The notes under the pieces were generated by a model. That model had not been told where the DNA came from. It saw only the letters and a list, made by a program, of their open reading frames with translations, and did not search any database. From NCBI GenBank assembly GCA_964625465.1, contig CAZVFD010000007.1:1-64000 (forward strand): a stretch of DNA of 64,000 nucleotides, given 5' to 3'. Positions 33,063 through 42,208 of this stretch are shown in pieces. How positions within the stretch are numbered: the stretch's first letter is position 1; each line of letters begins with the position of its first letter. Origin of the DNA: CAZLFQ01 sp964625465 (GTDB lineage Bacteria > Pseudomonadota > Alphaproteobacteria > Rickettsiales > Midichloriaceae). A program made the translations under genes and the position numbers.

Positions 33063-35714
33063 TTACTTGCTGCGGTCATCTGATGGCTTATGCTTTTTGT
33101 TTTGAGAATCTTTGTTATCTAATTCTAGAGCGCCACCATCCGTGATTATATTTACGACATCCATCAAAGCATTTTTTGAAAACTCAACAATACTTCTTTT
33201 AAATGATCTGTCCTGCGGTGCTGCTGTCGAACTTTGCGCACTGAGTTGTACTCCTGAAGTATTTGATGAAGCTGCGTCAAGTAACATTGCCTGCTCAGCT
33301 TTCGCTTTTATATGGTCTTCTATGAGTTTTTTTATATCACCAGATGCAGATAGGTCTAATGCTGTTTTACCTTCATTATTTTTAATACCAACATCTATTT
33401 TATCATGCATTAATAGTTCTTTTACTACCAAAAAACTATGAGCTGCTGCTATATGGAGTGGGGTATTTCCATTGCGATTTTTTTTATTTACATCCAACCC
33501 TATTAATATCATATCCTTTGCCTGTTGCAACAGCCCAAGTTCACAAGCTGAATCAATTAAGGTTTGACCAAATTGATTTCGTACGTAGAGATTAGCACCT
33601 GCTTCAGCAAGTGCTTTTGCAACTTCAATATGATGCCCATAAATTGCATAAGATAAAGGGGTCTCAGATGAAACAGTAGAACTATTTACATCAGCACCTC
33701 GATTTATTAGGAGCTTCGCCAGATCAGTTCTACCAAGCATGACCGCATAGTGTAGAGGTGTAAACAATCGAGAATTAGGTGCGTTTATATTTTTTGTTCT
33801 ACTCATTAAATATTCTACTACATCAACTTGACCTGCTTCAACTGCATTATGTAACGGCAATATATTACCCCCTAAGTTATTGCAGGCCATGTTTGCTGGA
33901 TGCAATTCTCCTAACTGTTTTTCTTGTTGTGAGGTATACTCCCCATATAAATTATACTTTTGCTCAAGAAATTTTTTTGTTAGTAATTTTATTACTTCTA
34001 TACTCCCACCAGAAGCTGCGTAATGAATTATAGTTCCACCTTCATTATCTCTTTGTGTAACAGTGACTTTATTCTCTACTAACTCTTTTACCACCTCAAA
34101 CAGTCCTTTTTTCGCTGCTACTTGTAATAACTTAAAGCCGTCTCTCTTTATTAAATTAGCAAATAGCTCAGGTCTATTTACCCTTATATCATTGAATAGT
34201 TTTTGAAATTCATTAATTTTTTGTTCTGAAATAAGGAGGTGTAATTGTATGAAATAAATTTTTGGTAAAATAACTTCTGTTCTGTTCTTTTCAGCAGACA
34301 ATCCTGATTTAGAATCAATAATATCATATTGCTTCGACGTATCTGCTGAATATGGGTTACTGTTACCTTGGTATTCTACTAGAGAATTAGATACCAAAAA
34401 TACTTCAGGCGTTTTTTGTCCTTCGCCTAGTGTAACCCTATCTATGCCATGAGAAGCTTGTAACTTTTTGCCCATTTCATTATAAAAAGGTCCGCACAAA
34501 AAATCAAGATTTTCGTTCTTTCTTTCATAAGAATCAAACACAAATGTTTTTTGGTTTTGCTGATCATTTTTTCCTAGCCAAACAAAGCTCTCGGCAACTA
34601 TTTGATCACCTTTAAAAATCGCCACTATCCCACAATTATCATTGGTAATAGCTTCGACTGGTATCATTCTGCCTCCTTCATCGGCTCCTATAGATTGACA
34701 ATTGTTTACAAGTTTGCCCATAACCAGCGTCCTCCAATCTTGAGGAGGTAATATTTCTAGTCTATACTTGGCAAGTTCAGGAGTTTCATATTTTTCGGCT
34801 ATGTCTTTGCCATCAATTTCAACTTTAGGAATTTTAGTTGTAGTTTTAATTTTTGTGGTCTTGCCTCCATATTCAAATTCATTACCAAGCAGAATGTTTA
34901 ATCCAAAGTTAAAGGTTGTAAGTGACATATTATTGATTAGACATATTTCAGTGTAATCATGCAAATCTTTGTTACTTACTCCTTTAGGCAACTCTTTTGC
35001 ATTAGCTATAGTTTTCTTAGCGTCAGGATATTTTATACTGAGCAATGTATCCCTAGCTTCTTTTAAGTTTCTTGGAACTCTTTTTAGATTTTGCTCTATT
35101 AATTCAGCCGATTCTAAGCACTGAAAGGAGGCAGGGCCAGTGTTTAAAACAAATTCATACCATTCCTCCCTTTTCCACTTAGCATTATTTCCAGGAAGAT
35201 TGAGTTTTAGGCGAAGGTTAAGAATTGGATTCGGTGCATCTGAAGCTACTACTTGCCTTAAAAGTTCTAATGTCTTTTTTCTAAATTCATCTTGATCTGT
35301 TGTCGGAATTAAATTACGAAGCTTGTCATGTAATTCAATTAAATTGTATTCTCCAAAGGCCGATTTTTCACCTGACAATGTAGTGATCAAACCAAGGAGT
35401 GGCAGAAGAGGATAGCGTTCATTTGGCTTAAATGAAGAATTTTCTTTTTTGAAATCATCGCCTAGCAATTTTGATGTATCTTGTAACCAAGCATGAAGCT
35501 TAGGATGATTTTCTTTAGGAAATTTGTCTTGGTATTGCTTCATGAATTCAATTTCTCTAGGAAGAAAAGATTGGCAAGGTTGTGAAGAGTTCAATACTCT
35601 ATTTAAATCTTCACCTTGTGTTGGCTTGGGCAAGATTTCAGCCTTTCCCTCAAGGTTTAAAATCTTTGGAGCTAATGTGGTGATCTCTTGGATGCTTAAT
35701 TTATCTGTTTTCAT
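33063..35714 (-). CDS. ankyrin-repeat protein with a large unique N-terminal domain
   Basis: An 883-residue protein. Residues 1-500 are a unique region with a conserved-looking core at about 330-420 (LVNNCQSIG, IVAIFKGDQIVAESFVWLG, TFVFDSYE), which resembles a small alpha/beta enzyme domain I cannot name. Residues about 500-800 contain roughly seven ankyrin repeats (GGTIIHYAA, LFTPLHYAV, SETPLSYAI, GNTPLHIAAA, GKTALDLSA). The last 80 residues are Ser/Ala-rich with a basic end. No signal peptide is visible. It has a CtrA-type box 55 bp upstream, and an IS1-like element lies just beyond. Ankyrin proteins in intracellular bacteria are often secreted effectors; that role here is inference. Confidence 0.85.
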   Translation of the reverse strand: MKTDKLSIQEITTLAPKILNLEGKAEILPKPTQGEDLNRVLNSSQPCQSFLPREIEFMKQYQDKFPKENHPKLHAWLQDTSKLLGDDFKKENSSFKPNERYPLLPLLGLITTLSGEKSAFGEYNLIELHDKLRNLIPTTDQDEFRKKTLELLRQVVASDAPNPILNLRLKLNLPGNNAKWKREEWYEFVLNTGPASFQCLESAELIEQNLKRVPRNLKEARDTLLSIKYPDAKKTIANAKELPKGVSNKDLHDYTEICLINNMSLTTFNFGLNILLGNEFEYGGKTTKIKTTTKIPKVEIDGKDIAEKYETPELAKYRLEILPPQDWRTLVMGKLVNNCQSIGADEGGRMIPVEAITNDNCGIVAIFKGDQIVAESFVWLGKNDQQNQKTFVFDSYERKNENLDFLCGPFYNEMGKKLQASHGIDRVTLGEGQKTPEVFLVSNSLVEYQGNSNPYSADTSKQYDIIDSKSGLSAEKNRTEVILPKIYFIQLHLLISEQKINEFQKLFNDIRVNRPELFANLIKRDGFKLLQVAAKKGLFEVVKELVENKVTVTQRDNEGGTIIHYAASGGSIEVIKLLTKKFLEQKYNLYGEYTSQQEKQLGELHPANMACNNLGGNILPLHNAVEAGQVDVVEYLMSRTKNINAPNSRLFTPLHYAVMLGRTDLAKLLINRGADVNSSTVSSETPLSYAIYGHHIEVAKALAEAGANLYVRNQFGQTLIDSACELGLLQQAKDMILIGLDVNKKNRNGNTPLHIAAAHSFLVVKELLMHDKIDVGIKNNEGKTALDLSASGDIKKLIEDHIKAKAEQAMLLDAASSNTSGVQLSAQSSTAAPQDRSFKRSIVEFSKNALMDVVNIITDGGALELDNKDSQNKKHKPSDDRSK

Positions 35715-35768
35715 ATTTCGCCTAATTATGGGATGCTCGTTATATCACGCTAGCGTAGGTTAAAAAAG

Positions 35769-35784
35769 TTAATATTTAGTTAAG
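35769..35784 (-). promoter_or_regulatory. CtrA-type box upstream of the 883-residue ankyrin gene
   Basis: On the minus strand TTAA-CTAAATA-TTAAC, a perfect TTAA-N7-TTAAC match, ending 54 bp before the start codon at 35714. Confidence 0.55.
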
Positions 35785-35921
35785 ATTAGGAACAATTTTA
35801 GGTTGATTTGAATAATTAGTTTGTATTGGGTGTAAATATGAGTGCAAGAATGGTGATAAGCTGAGCTGCAGGCTTTTGTGAAGTGTAGCAAGCTCTGATG
35901 ATAGGTATGGTATAAAAAGTT

Positions 35922-35942
35922 GTAAAAAGTTTAACTTTTTAC
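35922..35942. repeat. 21-bp palindrome at the IS left flank
   Basis: GTAAAAAGTT-T-AACTTTTTAC, perfect arms around one base. It ends 2 bp before the left inverted repeat of the IS element. It may be a bidirectional terminator-like hairpin or the insertion target. Confidence 0.5.
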
Positions 35943-35944
35943 TT

Positions 35945-36737
35945 GGGATTGACAATTAAAGATAGGTAGATTAGTCTACTGAGTGGACTAATTTATCTAA
36001 GGTGCCAAAATATGCGTCAATGCAAATTCTGTAACTCAAATTATTTAATAAAAAATGGCTATGTTAGAGAGCTTCAACGCTACGAATGCAAGTCTTGCGG
36101 CAAGACTCAGGTTGATGGAGATAAGAGAGCAAAGTACGACAATCACCCTAAGAAAATTGCAGTTATTTTATATCTAGAAGGTAATGGTATAAGACGTATT
36201 GCCAGGATATTGACCAAAATCACTGGAAGCGAGTTTAGGTGGCAGACTGTTGCCCAATGGCTCAAGAAGGCAGGGGAAATAGTGGCCGCTGAAGTCAGTA
36301 AGATTGAGAAGAAGTCAAAAGACATAGAGATCGTAGAAATGGATGAGCTCTATAGTTACATTAAAAAAAAGCAAATCAAATCAGAGTATGGACTGCTGTC
36401 GACAGAAACAAGCTCAGCTTTATTGAGACTGAAGTAGGTCCCGGCAGCTCTGTAATTGCCAGAAGAATTTGGGATAAAATATCTCATAATGCGATCAAGA
36501 TAGTCTGTACTGATGGAAACTATACTTATGACAAGATAATTCTAATGCATGTCAGGCATGTTTTATCCAAAAAAGAAACGGCCTTGGTGGAATCTTACAA
36601 CTCCGTGCTGAGACACTATTTAGCTCGATTGGCCAGAAGAACTAGATGTTACTCTAAATGTAGAGAGATGCTAAAACTCTCAGTGATCATGTTGATTCAT
36701 AAAAAAATCTCTCTAGCTATCTATGCTTGACAATCCC
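35945..36737 (+). mobile_element. IS1-family insertion sequence
   Basis: An element of about 793 bp bounded by imperfect inverted repeats. The left end is GGGATTGACAATTAAAGATAG and the right end, reversed, is GGGATTGTCAAGCATAGATAG, matching at 17 of 21-22 positions. It encloses one transposase split into two frames. No 8-9-bp target duplication is evident (TTTTTACTT on the left, CAATTATGG on the right), so the insertion is old or rearranged. It sits between the upstream region of the ankyrin gene and the 3' side of ubiG. Confidence 0.85.
36012..36730 (+). CDS. IS1-family transposase, two frames joined by a likely -1 frameshift
   Basis: Frame 1 (36012-36437) starts with a zinc ribbon (CKFCNSNYLIKNG, CKSCGKTQ), then a helix-turn-helix and EMDELYSYI with the first catalytic Asp. 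The rest of the DDE domain is in the -1 frame: RVWTAVDRN, VCTDGNYTYDK and the VESYNSVLRHYLARLARRT block typical of IS1 InsB. The switch site is A-AAA-AAG at 36365-36371, in the correct phase for a classic -1 slippery heptamer. Slippage there gives one product of about 239 residues, the normal size of single-product IS1 transposases. A plain one-base deletion in the run of eight A is the alternative. Confidence 0.8.
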
Positions 36738-36783
36738 CAATTATGGCTAATTACGCAGTAGCAGGGCTTAACAGCCCGCTAAG

Positions 36784-37491
36784 CTAGGCCGCCCTTTTTT
36801 TGAGTGTGATAATATAATTCACGTCAGTATTTTTTGACATACCCCATGAGTTAAGAATTGGACTAAATTTCATTCCAGAAACATCAACCACCTCATAATC
36901 ACTCTTTGTCATAGCAAGCAATTCATCTGGTTTTACAAATTTTTCCCAGTCGTGAGTTCCTTTTGGCACCCACCTCAAAACATATTCAGCCGCTACCTTT
37001 GCGAGTGCAAATGATTTTAAAGTTTTATTGATTGTTGAAATAAATAGAAGGCCACTAGGTTTTAGGCATTTGGTTATATGTTTTAAAAATGTGTTGATGT
37101 CAGAGACATGCTCAACAATTTCTAAAGCAAAGATTATGTCAAACTTAGCTTCATTATACTGAGAGAACTCTTCAATTGACGTTGCATGATAATCTAACTC
37201 AACCCCATTTCTTAGTGCATAATTCTTAGCAACTTTTACATTCTCATCACCTGCGTCAATACCAGTAACATCAGCTTTAAGCCTTGCGAATGGAATTGAA
37301 ATCAACCCACCACCACAACCAACGTCCAATATTTTTTTACCAGCAACCTTACCAATTTGGTTTTTAATATACGAAATCCTCACTGGATTCATTTTATGAA
37401 GAGGCTTAAACTTACCAGCTTCATCCCACCTCTCATCTGCCTTTGCTGAAAATTTTTCAATTTCTTTTGGGTCAATTGTTGATTTTTTCAT
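36784..37491 (-). CDS. ubiG: ubiquinone biosynthesis O-methyltransferase
   Basis: A 235-residue SAM-dependent methyltransferase. The N-terminal block EIEKFSAKADERWD with FKPLHKMNPVR, motif I ILDVGCGGGLISIPFARL, and the GTHDWEKFVKPDEL region are diagnostic for UbiG, which performs both O-methylations in ubiquinone synthesis. The length is normal. It starts 2 bp after the stop of the 295-residue orphan, so the two are co-transcribed. Ubiquinone synthesis implies a respiratory organism. Confidence 0.96.
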   Translation of the reverse strand: MKKSTIDPKEIEKFSAKADERWDEAGKFKPLHKMNPVRISYIKNQIGKVAGKKILDVGCGGGLISIPFARLKADVTGIDAGDENVKVAKNYALRNGVELDYHATSIEEFSQYNEAKFDIIFALEIVEHVSDINTFLKHITKCLKPSGLLFISTINKTLKSFALAKVAAEYVLRWVPKGTHDWEKFVKPDELLAMTKSDYEVVDVSGMKFSPILNSWGMSKNTDVNYIITLKKRAA

Positions 37492-37493
37492 GG

Positions 37494-38381
37494 CTATTGA
37501 ATTCCTCTTTCAGCAGCATAGACACCCGAGATATTCACAAAAAACACTTCAGGCGTTATCTGATTTGTAATCAAAGCATTAAAATGTCCTTGAATCTGTA
37601 ACTGGGCAACACGAGATAAAACTGGGTTTCCAAGCTGAACTGTACCAGTTGAATTTAATACAGATAAAACCCCAGAGTTGAACACAATAATATTTCTACC
37701 TGATTGATCTGAACTTGAGGCGCTAGATGAGGAAGAAACTTGTTCAGCGTGCGTTTGGATTCTTTTATCGAAGTTTTGACGCAGCCCTATTATCCAATCA
37801 AGAAGTTTTCCATTACAGTCAAATTTTTTATCAAGGTCAGTGATAATACTAATATTAGCCTCTACCTTATCAAAAAATGAGTCACCATTTTCTCCTAATT
37901 CTAAAACATGCTTCACGACAGTTACAGGTGTTCTAGCTGAACTAAACATATCATTTTCATTTTGCGAAAAAATTCTTTTACTTGCTGTCTCTATATAAAA
38001 ATAGTCTAAGATGTATAGTCCAGCACGATCTCTTTGATTTAGCACATTACTTAAAGGGATTTGCAACTCTTGAGCAATTTCTTTCACTGCATGAAAAAGG
38101 TAGTTGCCATTTTTTAGAACTGCCAGTCTAAATAAAATGGCAAAAGTCTCTTCTACACTAAATTTTTCATGGATTTTTTGAAGAAGCATTGCAAATTTAT
38201 CTTGATCAAGTGCATCCTCTCTAGCAATGTTTACAAAATACTTTAAACCATTTTCTTCTGTTAGAGCTTTACCAGTTACATTTTGCACAATCATTCTAAT
38301 TTGCTCTGTTGACCCTGGATAATGTTGCGCGTCGAATTTCTCAATAAATTCAAGCTTTTGCAATTGTTCTTTGGTTAACAT
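37494..38381 (-). CDS. helical orphan co-transcribed with ubiG
   Basis: A 295-residue protein, mostly helical, with a Ser-rich linker near residues 215-230 (about ten Ser/Ala in a row) and a beta-rich C-terminal 65 residues. I recognise no domain, signal peptide or membrane segment. The stop lies 2 bp before the ubiG start. The ribosome binding site is weak (a GAGG-like sequence 6-8 bp upstream). The two-part layout with a Ser linker resembles the other lineage-specific orphans in this window, but it has no CtrA-type box. Confidence 0.65.
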   Translation of the reverse strand: MLTKEQLQKLEFIEKFDAQHYPGSTEQIRMIVQNVTGKALTEENGLKYFVNIAREDALDQDKFAMLLQKIHEKFSVEETFAILFRLAVLKNGNYLFHAVKEIAQELQIPLSNVLNQRDRAGLYILDYFYIETASKRIFSQNENDMFSSARTPVTVVKHVLELGENGDSFFDKVEANISIITDLDKKFDCNGKLLDWIIGLRQNFDKRIQTHAEQVSSSSSASSSDQSGRNIIVFNSGVLSVLNSTGTVQLGNPVLSRVAQLQIQGHFNALITNQITPEVFFVNISGVYAAERGIQ

Positions 38382-38441
38382 GTCTTGAAACCTCTATAAT
38401 TTAAATGTGAATATAAAGGTTTTTTAAGGCTAGTAAATATA

Positions 38442-39386
38442 CTATTTCGCTACTTCTTCCTGCAAGCGCTTAATAGCCTTTTCTTCAATTTGCCTAATAC
38501 GCTCACTTGAAACTCCATACCTAGCGCCGAGAACTTCTAGAGTTGTAGGGTCATCTTTAAGCCTTCGCTCAAACAAAATCTCCTGCTCTCTTTGAGTAAG
38601 CTTTTGCAGAGCTTGATTGAACTTATCTTTCTTATAATTGTATTCTTGATTCTCAAGGATAGTCACCTCATGACTCTCCCCTGGGGATGCTATAACATCA
38701 ATAATTTCGCCAGAATCATCATCGCTTGACGTATGCGAGTTGAGATAAATATCGCCGCCACTCATGCGCATATCCATTTCCGAAACTTCTTCTTTCGAAA
38801 GATCTAAATCCTTAGCTATTATGTCATTTGCATTTGCCGGAATTTGACCATTGTGAATATTAAACAGCCTATTTTTCATCTTTCTAAGGTTAAAGAACAG
38901 CTTCTTATGCGCTGCCGATGTACCAATTTTGACCATAGACCAAGACTTTAGAATGTAATCCTGAATGGTAGCTCTAATCCACCACATAGCATATGTGGCA
39001 AGTCTAAAGCCTTTATTTGGGTCAAATTTCTTTACCGCTATCATTAGACCAACATTACCTTCTGAAATCATATCAGTCATTGGCAAGCCATATCCACGGA
39101 ACTGCTGGGCAATTTTAGCAACCAGTCTTAGGTGGGAAGTAACTAGCTTTTGTGCAGCTTCTAGATCCTTTTCTTGATGCCATTTTTGAGCAAGATCCTG
39201 CTCTTCTTGGGCAGAAAGCATAGGGAATTTCTTGATTTCATCTAAATACCTTGAAAGGCCTGCATCTTGTGATAAAACTGGCAAAGATATTGAGCTCATA
39301 GAATCCCCAGAATTCTCGTTACCACCTGTATGTAGTTCAGGTTCTTGTAAATTCAAGTCCTTAGCGATTTTATCTTTTTTTTCCAT
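38442..39386 (-). CDS. rpoH: RNA polymerase heat-shock sigma factor RpoH (sigma-32)
   Basis: A group 3 sigma factor of 314 residues from the chosen start. Region 2 has LVTSHLRLVAKIAQQFRGYGLP, DMISEGNVGLM and FRLATYAMWWIRATIQDYIL. The region typical of RpoH (SWSMVKIGTSAAHKKLFFNLRK) follows, and region 4 has LGARYGVSSERIRQIEEKAIKRL. An ATG three codons upstream (39395) lies inside the -10 hexamer of the predicted promoter, so I choose the next ATG at 39386. Transcription from that promoter would start at about 39387, giving a leaderless mRNA. It directs heat-shock gene transcription. Confidence 0.93.
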   Translation of the reverse strand: MEKKDKIAKDLNLQEPELHTGGNENSGDSMSSISLPVLSQDAGLSRYLDEIKKFPMLSAQEEQDLAQKWHQEKDLEAAQKLVTSHLRLVAKIAQQFRGYGLPMTDMISEGNVGLMIAVKKFDPNKGFRLATYAMWWIRATIQDYILKSWSMVKIGTSAAHKKLFFNLRKMKNRLFNIHNGQIPANANDIIAKDLDLSKEEVSEMDMRMSGGDIYLNSHTSSDDDSGEIIDVIASPGESHEVTILENQEYNYKKDKFNQALQKLTQREQEILFERRLKDDPTTLEVLGARYGVSSERIRQIEEKAIKRLQEEVAK

Positions 39387-39393
39387 AATCCGC

Positions 39394-39422
39394 ATTATAA
39401 CACATTCACATGCCTTGGTAAA
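39394..39422 (-). promoter_or_regulatory. sigma-70-type promoter of rpoH
   Basis: Minus strand TTTACC (39422-39417), a 17-bp spacer and TATAAT (39399-39394), with TG one base before the -10 (extended -10). The predicted start site coincides with the rpoH ATG at 39386. Confidence 0.55.
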
Positions 39423-39437
39423 GCATTCTGAACACCG

Positions 39438-39815
39438 TTATAAAACATAGTAGCAGCAAGCGGCCGAAGTCAACGCAGCCCCAGCAGTTATCAATTGATC
39501 ACTTCTGCACATTTTAGCTAGCAAATGTTCACTTATGAAAAATGCTAAACTTCCAGTAATTCCTAGCTTTCCAACTGACAATATCGAATCCAAAGCAGAA
39601 TGCGCAAGCAGCCTATCAGCAACTAAATTAACGACGGAACCAAATGCCGCCCCCCCAGCTGAAAACACCAAAACTTGCATCAATTGCGCCGTAGCTCCAA
39701 TTCCTGGGGATGCCTTCTCGAAAGCCGTCCTTGTGGTTAGTCCAGCAACAAACCCACCTAAACAGCCTAATGCAGGCGCTAAATAATCAATTGATATGAA
39801 ATCTGATTGCATCAC
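39438..39815 (-). CDS. small Gly/Ala-rich membrane protein B
   Basis: A 125-residue hydrophobic protein with about three to four predicted membrane segments and glycine-zipper-like stretches (GCLGGFVAGL, FSAGGAAFGSVV). No family is recognised. The start overlaps the stop of the similar upstream gene by 4 bp (ATGA), so the pair is translationally coupled. It may form an oligomeric membrane assembly with its partner. It is convergent with no gene; rpoH lies downstream on the same strand. Confidence 0.6.
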   Translation of the reverse strand: MMQSDFISIDYLAPALGCLGGFVAGLTTRTAFEKASPGIGATAQLMQVLVFSAGGAAFGSVVNLVADRLLAHSALDSILSVGKLGITGSLAFFISEHLLAKMCRSDQLITAGAALTSAACCYYVL

Positions 39816-40210
39816 AGGCTAATGTTACCGTTCATAACTTGCCCTGTAACATATGCCGCTGCCATTCCAGCCGCAAGACTTGCTGCTAGGACTCTACTGC
39901 TCCCATAAATACTCTCATCAATTAATAATTTGAATCCAGTAGCAGCACCACCGAAAACAACCATCCCTACAGAACCGCAATGCGCGAAAGGCTTTATAAA
40001 GCTCATCATTGTTGAATGGCTGATAAAATCTCCTGATGCAACCCCTAATGCCGTTGTAGTTAGCACTGTAGCAGCAGCTGCCACACAGAACTTTTTAATA
40101 CTCCATGAGCTTCTAAACCAACCGAACAGTGCACAACTAGCACCAACACCGAGTAATGCACCACATTCTGCGGCACAAAGTTTGTGGTCACTTTTTAAAT
40201 TTTCGAACAT
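39812..40210 (-). CDS. small Gly/Ala-rich membrane protein A
   Basis: A 132-residue protein with about four hydrophobic segments (CALFGWF, VAAAATVLTTTALGVASG, GSVGMVVFGGAATGF, VLAASLAAGMAAAYVTG). It is similar in size and style to the downstream gene but not clearly homologous residue by residue. Cys are frequent in the first half. No family is recognised. The upstream leader is A/T-rich; a GAGGGG-like purine stretch precedes the ATG on the minus strand. Confidence 0.6.
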   Translation of the reverse strand: MFENLKSDHKLCAAECGALLGVGASCALFGWFRSSWSIKKFCVAAAATVLTTTALGVASGDFISHSTMMSFIKPFAHCGSVGMVVFGGAATGFKLLIDESIYGSSRVLAASLAAGMAAAYVTGQVMNGNISL

Positions 40211-40348
40211 AAATCCCCTCTTTTTTTTTAGGATGTATAAAATTAAATAACACTATAGTAAAGAGGAAATTTGATAGAATGAATAATCATGTTGCTTCAT
40301 TGGCCCATTTGTATTAAAAATTCTATTTAAATAAATTAAAAGTTTCTT

Positions 40349-42205
40349 ATGTTAAATTTCTTCAGAAAGAGTGCTAATAGCGCTGTGATAAAGGTACTAA
40401 TGATTATACTTGCTCTAACATTTGTACTTTGGGGCGTAGGCGATGTGATAAGACAAAGCAACAAGCAAATTGCTTTCAAAGTAGGTGATAGAGAATATAG
40501 TTATTATGATTGGATGCGCGCTTACAACCAGCAAAAAGAGCAGTTTGAAGAGCAAATTGGTAGAAAATTTACCGCAGAGGAAGAAGAAGTATTTGGTCTA
40601 CGCAGGGGTATTTTAAACCAGTTGATAAGTAAAGCTCTAATTTTAGAAGAAGCAAAAAATCTAGGCTTATTGGTAAGCGATGATATGGTGCGATATGAAA
40701 TATCATCTATGCCTGCTTTCATCAAAGATGGGAAATTTGACAAAGAAGTATTTGAGAGAGTGATTCGCAACAGTGGCGTTTCAGAACAGCAATTCGTTGA
40801 AATGTTAAAAGAAGATATTGCTTCACAAAATTTAGTAACGGCTCAGACCATCAACAAAGAAATGCCGAATATATATCTTGATAACCTATTAAAAGCCAAA
40901 GGCGAAATTCGATCTGTAAAACTCTACAGAATAAATGGCAACAAACTCACAATCGGAGTTCCTAAAGAAGAAGAACTAAAGCAAATTTACGAGGCGAATA
41001 TTGATAAGTTTTCTACACCTGAGATCAGAGATATAAACTACCTAACATTTGGTCTAGAAGATGCTAAAGCTAGTAGGTCAGTCAATGAATCCGAGTTAAA
41101 AGAACAATATGAAAGCAATATCATTCTCTACACTGAACCTGAAAAACGTAAAGTTCTTCAGTTAGTATTCAAAGAAGAATCAAAAGCTAAAGAAGCTGAA
41201 AAACTTCTGCAAAGTGGGAAAAGTTTTGATGAGATTGCTAAACAATTCTTCCCTGAAAAAACAAATTTTTTATTAGGAGATGACGTAGCTGCTAAGAGCT
41301 TTGACAAGGAAATATCTGATGCTATTTTTTCAATTAAGGCTGGCGAAACTAGTAAACCTACGCAATCACCTATGGGCTGGCATATATTTAAAGTCGAATC
41401 TATCAAACCAAGCAAAGTTAAATCTTTCGACGAAGTAAAAGCACAGCTTAAGAGCCAATTTGAGCAGGAAATTAAATTTGAAGCATTATCTAAGCTCGCG
41501 CAAGATATCGATTCAGACATAGATGGAGGTGCGAAGTTATCAGATATAGCTAGCAAGTATAATCTAAAAATTTCTACCGTATCCAACTGGAAATCGGGTG
41601 ACAAAATTGCTGATCCTGTTGCATCAAATGAAAGGTTTACTTCAACAGCTTTTGGCACTGAAGCAACACAACTTTCAAAGGTCACTCCTTATAAAGGCAA
41701 TGATAGACTATTTGTTCTTGAAGTTTCTAAAGTAACTCCAAAAAAACCTAAATCTTTTGATCAAGTAAAATCTGATGTAACTACTATGTGGGAAGATAAA
41801 ACCAGAGCAATATTTTTAGCACAAAGAGCTAAAGACGCTTTATTATCTTTAAAATCAGATGAAAAAAGAGAAGTTGTATTTTCGCAATACAATATTTCTG
41901 AAGATTCTGCAAAACTATCCTTACTAACTTCTAAAGATGTAAAACTACCAAATGAGCTAAAAGAAGAAATATTCAAGCTTGAAATTGGTAAGTACACAAT
42001 GCCAATAGCTGAGAATAAGGATACATACATAATTGCTAAACTTGAGGGCACCACTCCTCCTGAGACTAGTAAATTAGAAGAAAATCGCAAAATGGTTGAG
42101 CTAGAATTGGTTGGTTCTCTTGGCGAAGAAATGATGGGGCAATATATTTCTTATTTACGCAACAAATATAAAGTCACCGTCTATGAAGATGTTATAAAGT
42201 CTTAG
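40349..42205 (+). CDS. ppiD: PpiD-like periplasmic folding chaperone / peptidyl-prolyl isomerase
   Basis: A 618-residue inner-membrane-anchored protein. The N-terminus MLNFFRKSANSAVIKVLM leads into one membrane helix (about 12-30) ending in the FVLWGVGD motif typical of alphaproteobacterial PpiD. A SurA-like N-terminal chaperone domain follows (about 35-170), then a parvulin-type domain at about 255-355 (EEIAKQFFPE-like, AIFSIKAGE, SPMGWHIFKVE) and a long helical C-terminus. It assists secreted proteins leaving the Sec translocon. It is the first gene of an operon with rsmA (3 bp gap) and two glycosyltransferases. Confidence 0.9.
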   Translation: MLNFFRKSANSAVIKVLMIILALTFVLWGVGDVIRQSNKQIAFKVGDREYSYYDWMRAYNQQKEQFEEQIGRKFTAEEEEVFGLRRGILNQLISKALILEEAKNLGLLVSDDMVRYEISSMPAFIKDGKFDKEVFERVIRNSGVSEQQFVEMLKEDIASQNLVTAQTINKEMPNIYLDNLLKAKGEIRSVKLYRINGNKLTIGVPKEEELKQIYEANIDKFSTPEIRDINYLTFGLEDAKASRSVNESELKEQYESNIILYTEPEKRKVLQLVFKEESKAKEAEKLLQSGKSFDEIAKQFFPEKTNFLLGDDVAAKSFDKEISDAIFSIKAGETSKPTQSPMGWHIFKVESIKPSKVKSFDEVKAQLKSQFEQEIKFEALSKLAQDIDSDIDGGAKLSDIASKYNLKISTVSNWKSGDKIADPVASNERFTSTAFGTEATQLSKVTPYKGNDRLFVLEVSKVTPKKPKSFDQVKSDVTTMWEDKTRAIFLAQRAKDALLSLKSDEKREVVFSQYNISEDSAKLSLLTSKDVKLPNELKEEIFKLEIGKYTMPIAENKDTYIIAKLEGTTPPETSKLEENRKMVELELVGSLGEEMMGQYISYLRNKYKVTVYEDVIKS

Positions 42206-42208
42206 TAG

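Noticed and set aside
35936..36746. Target-site duplication around the IS1 element
   Set aside because: The flanking 8-9 bp on the two sides do not match.
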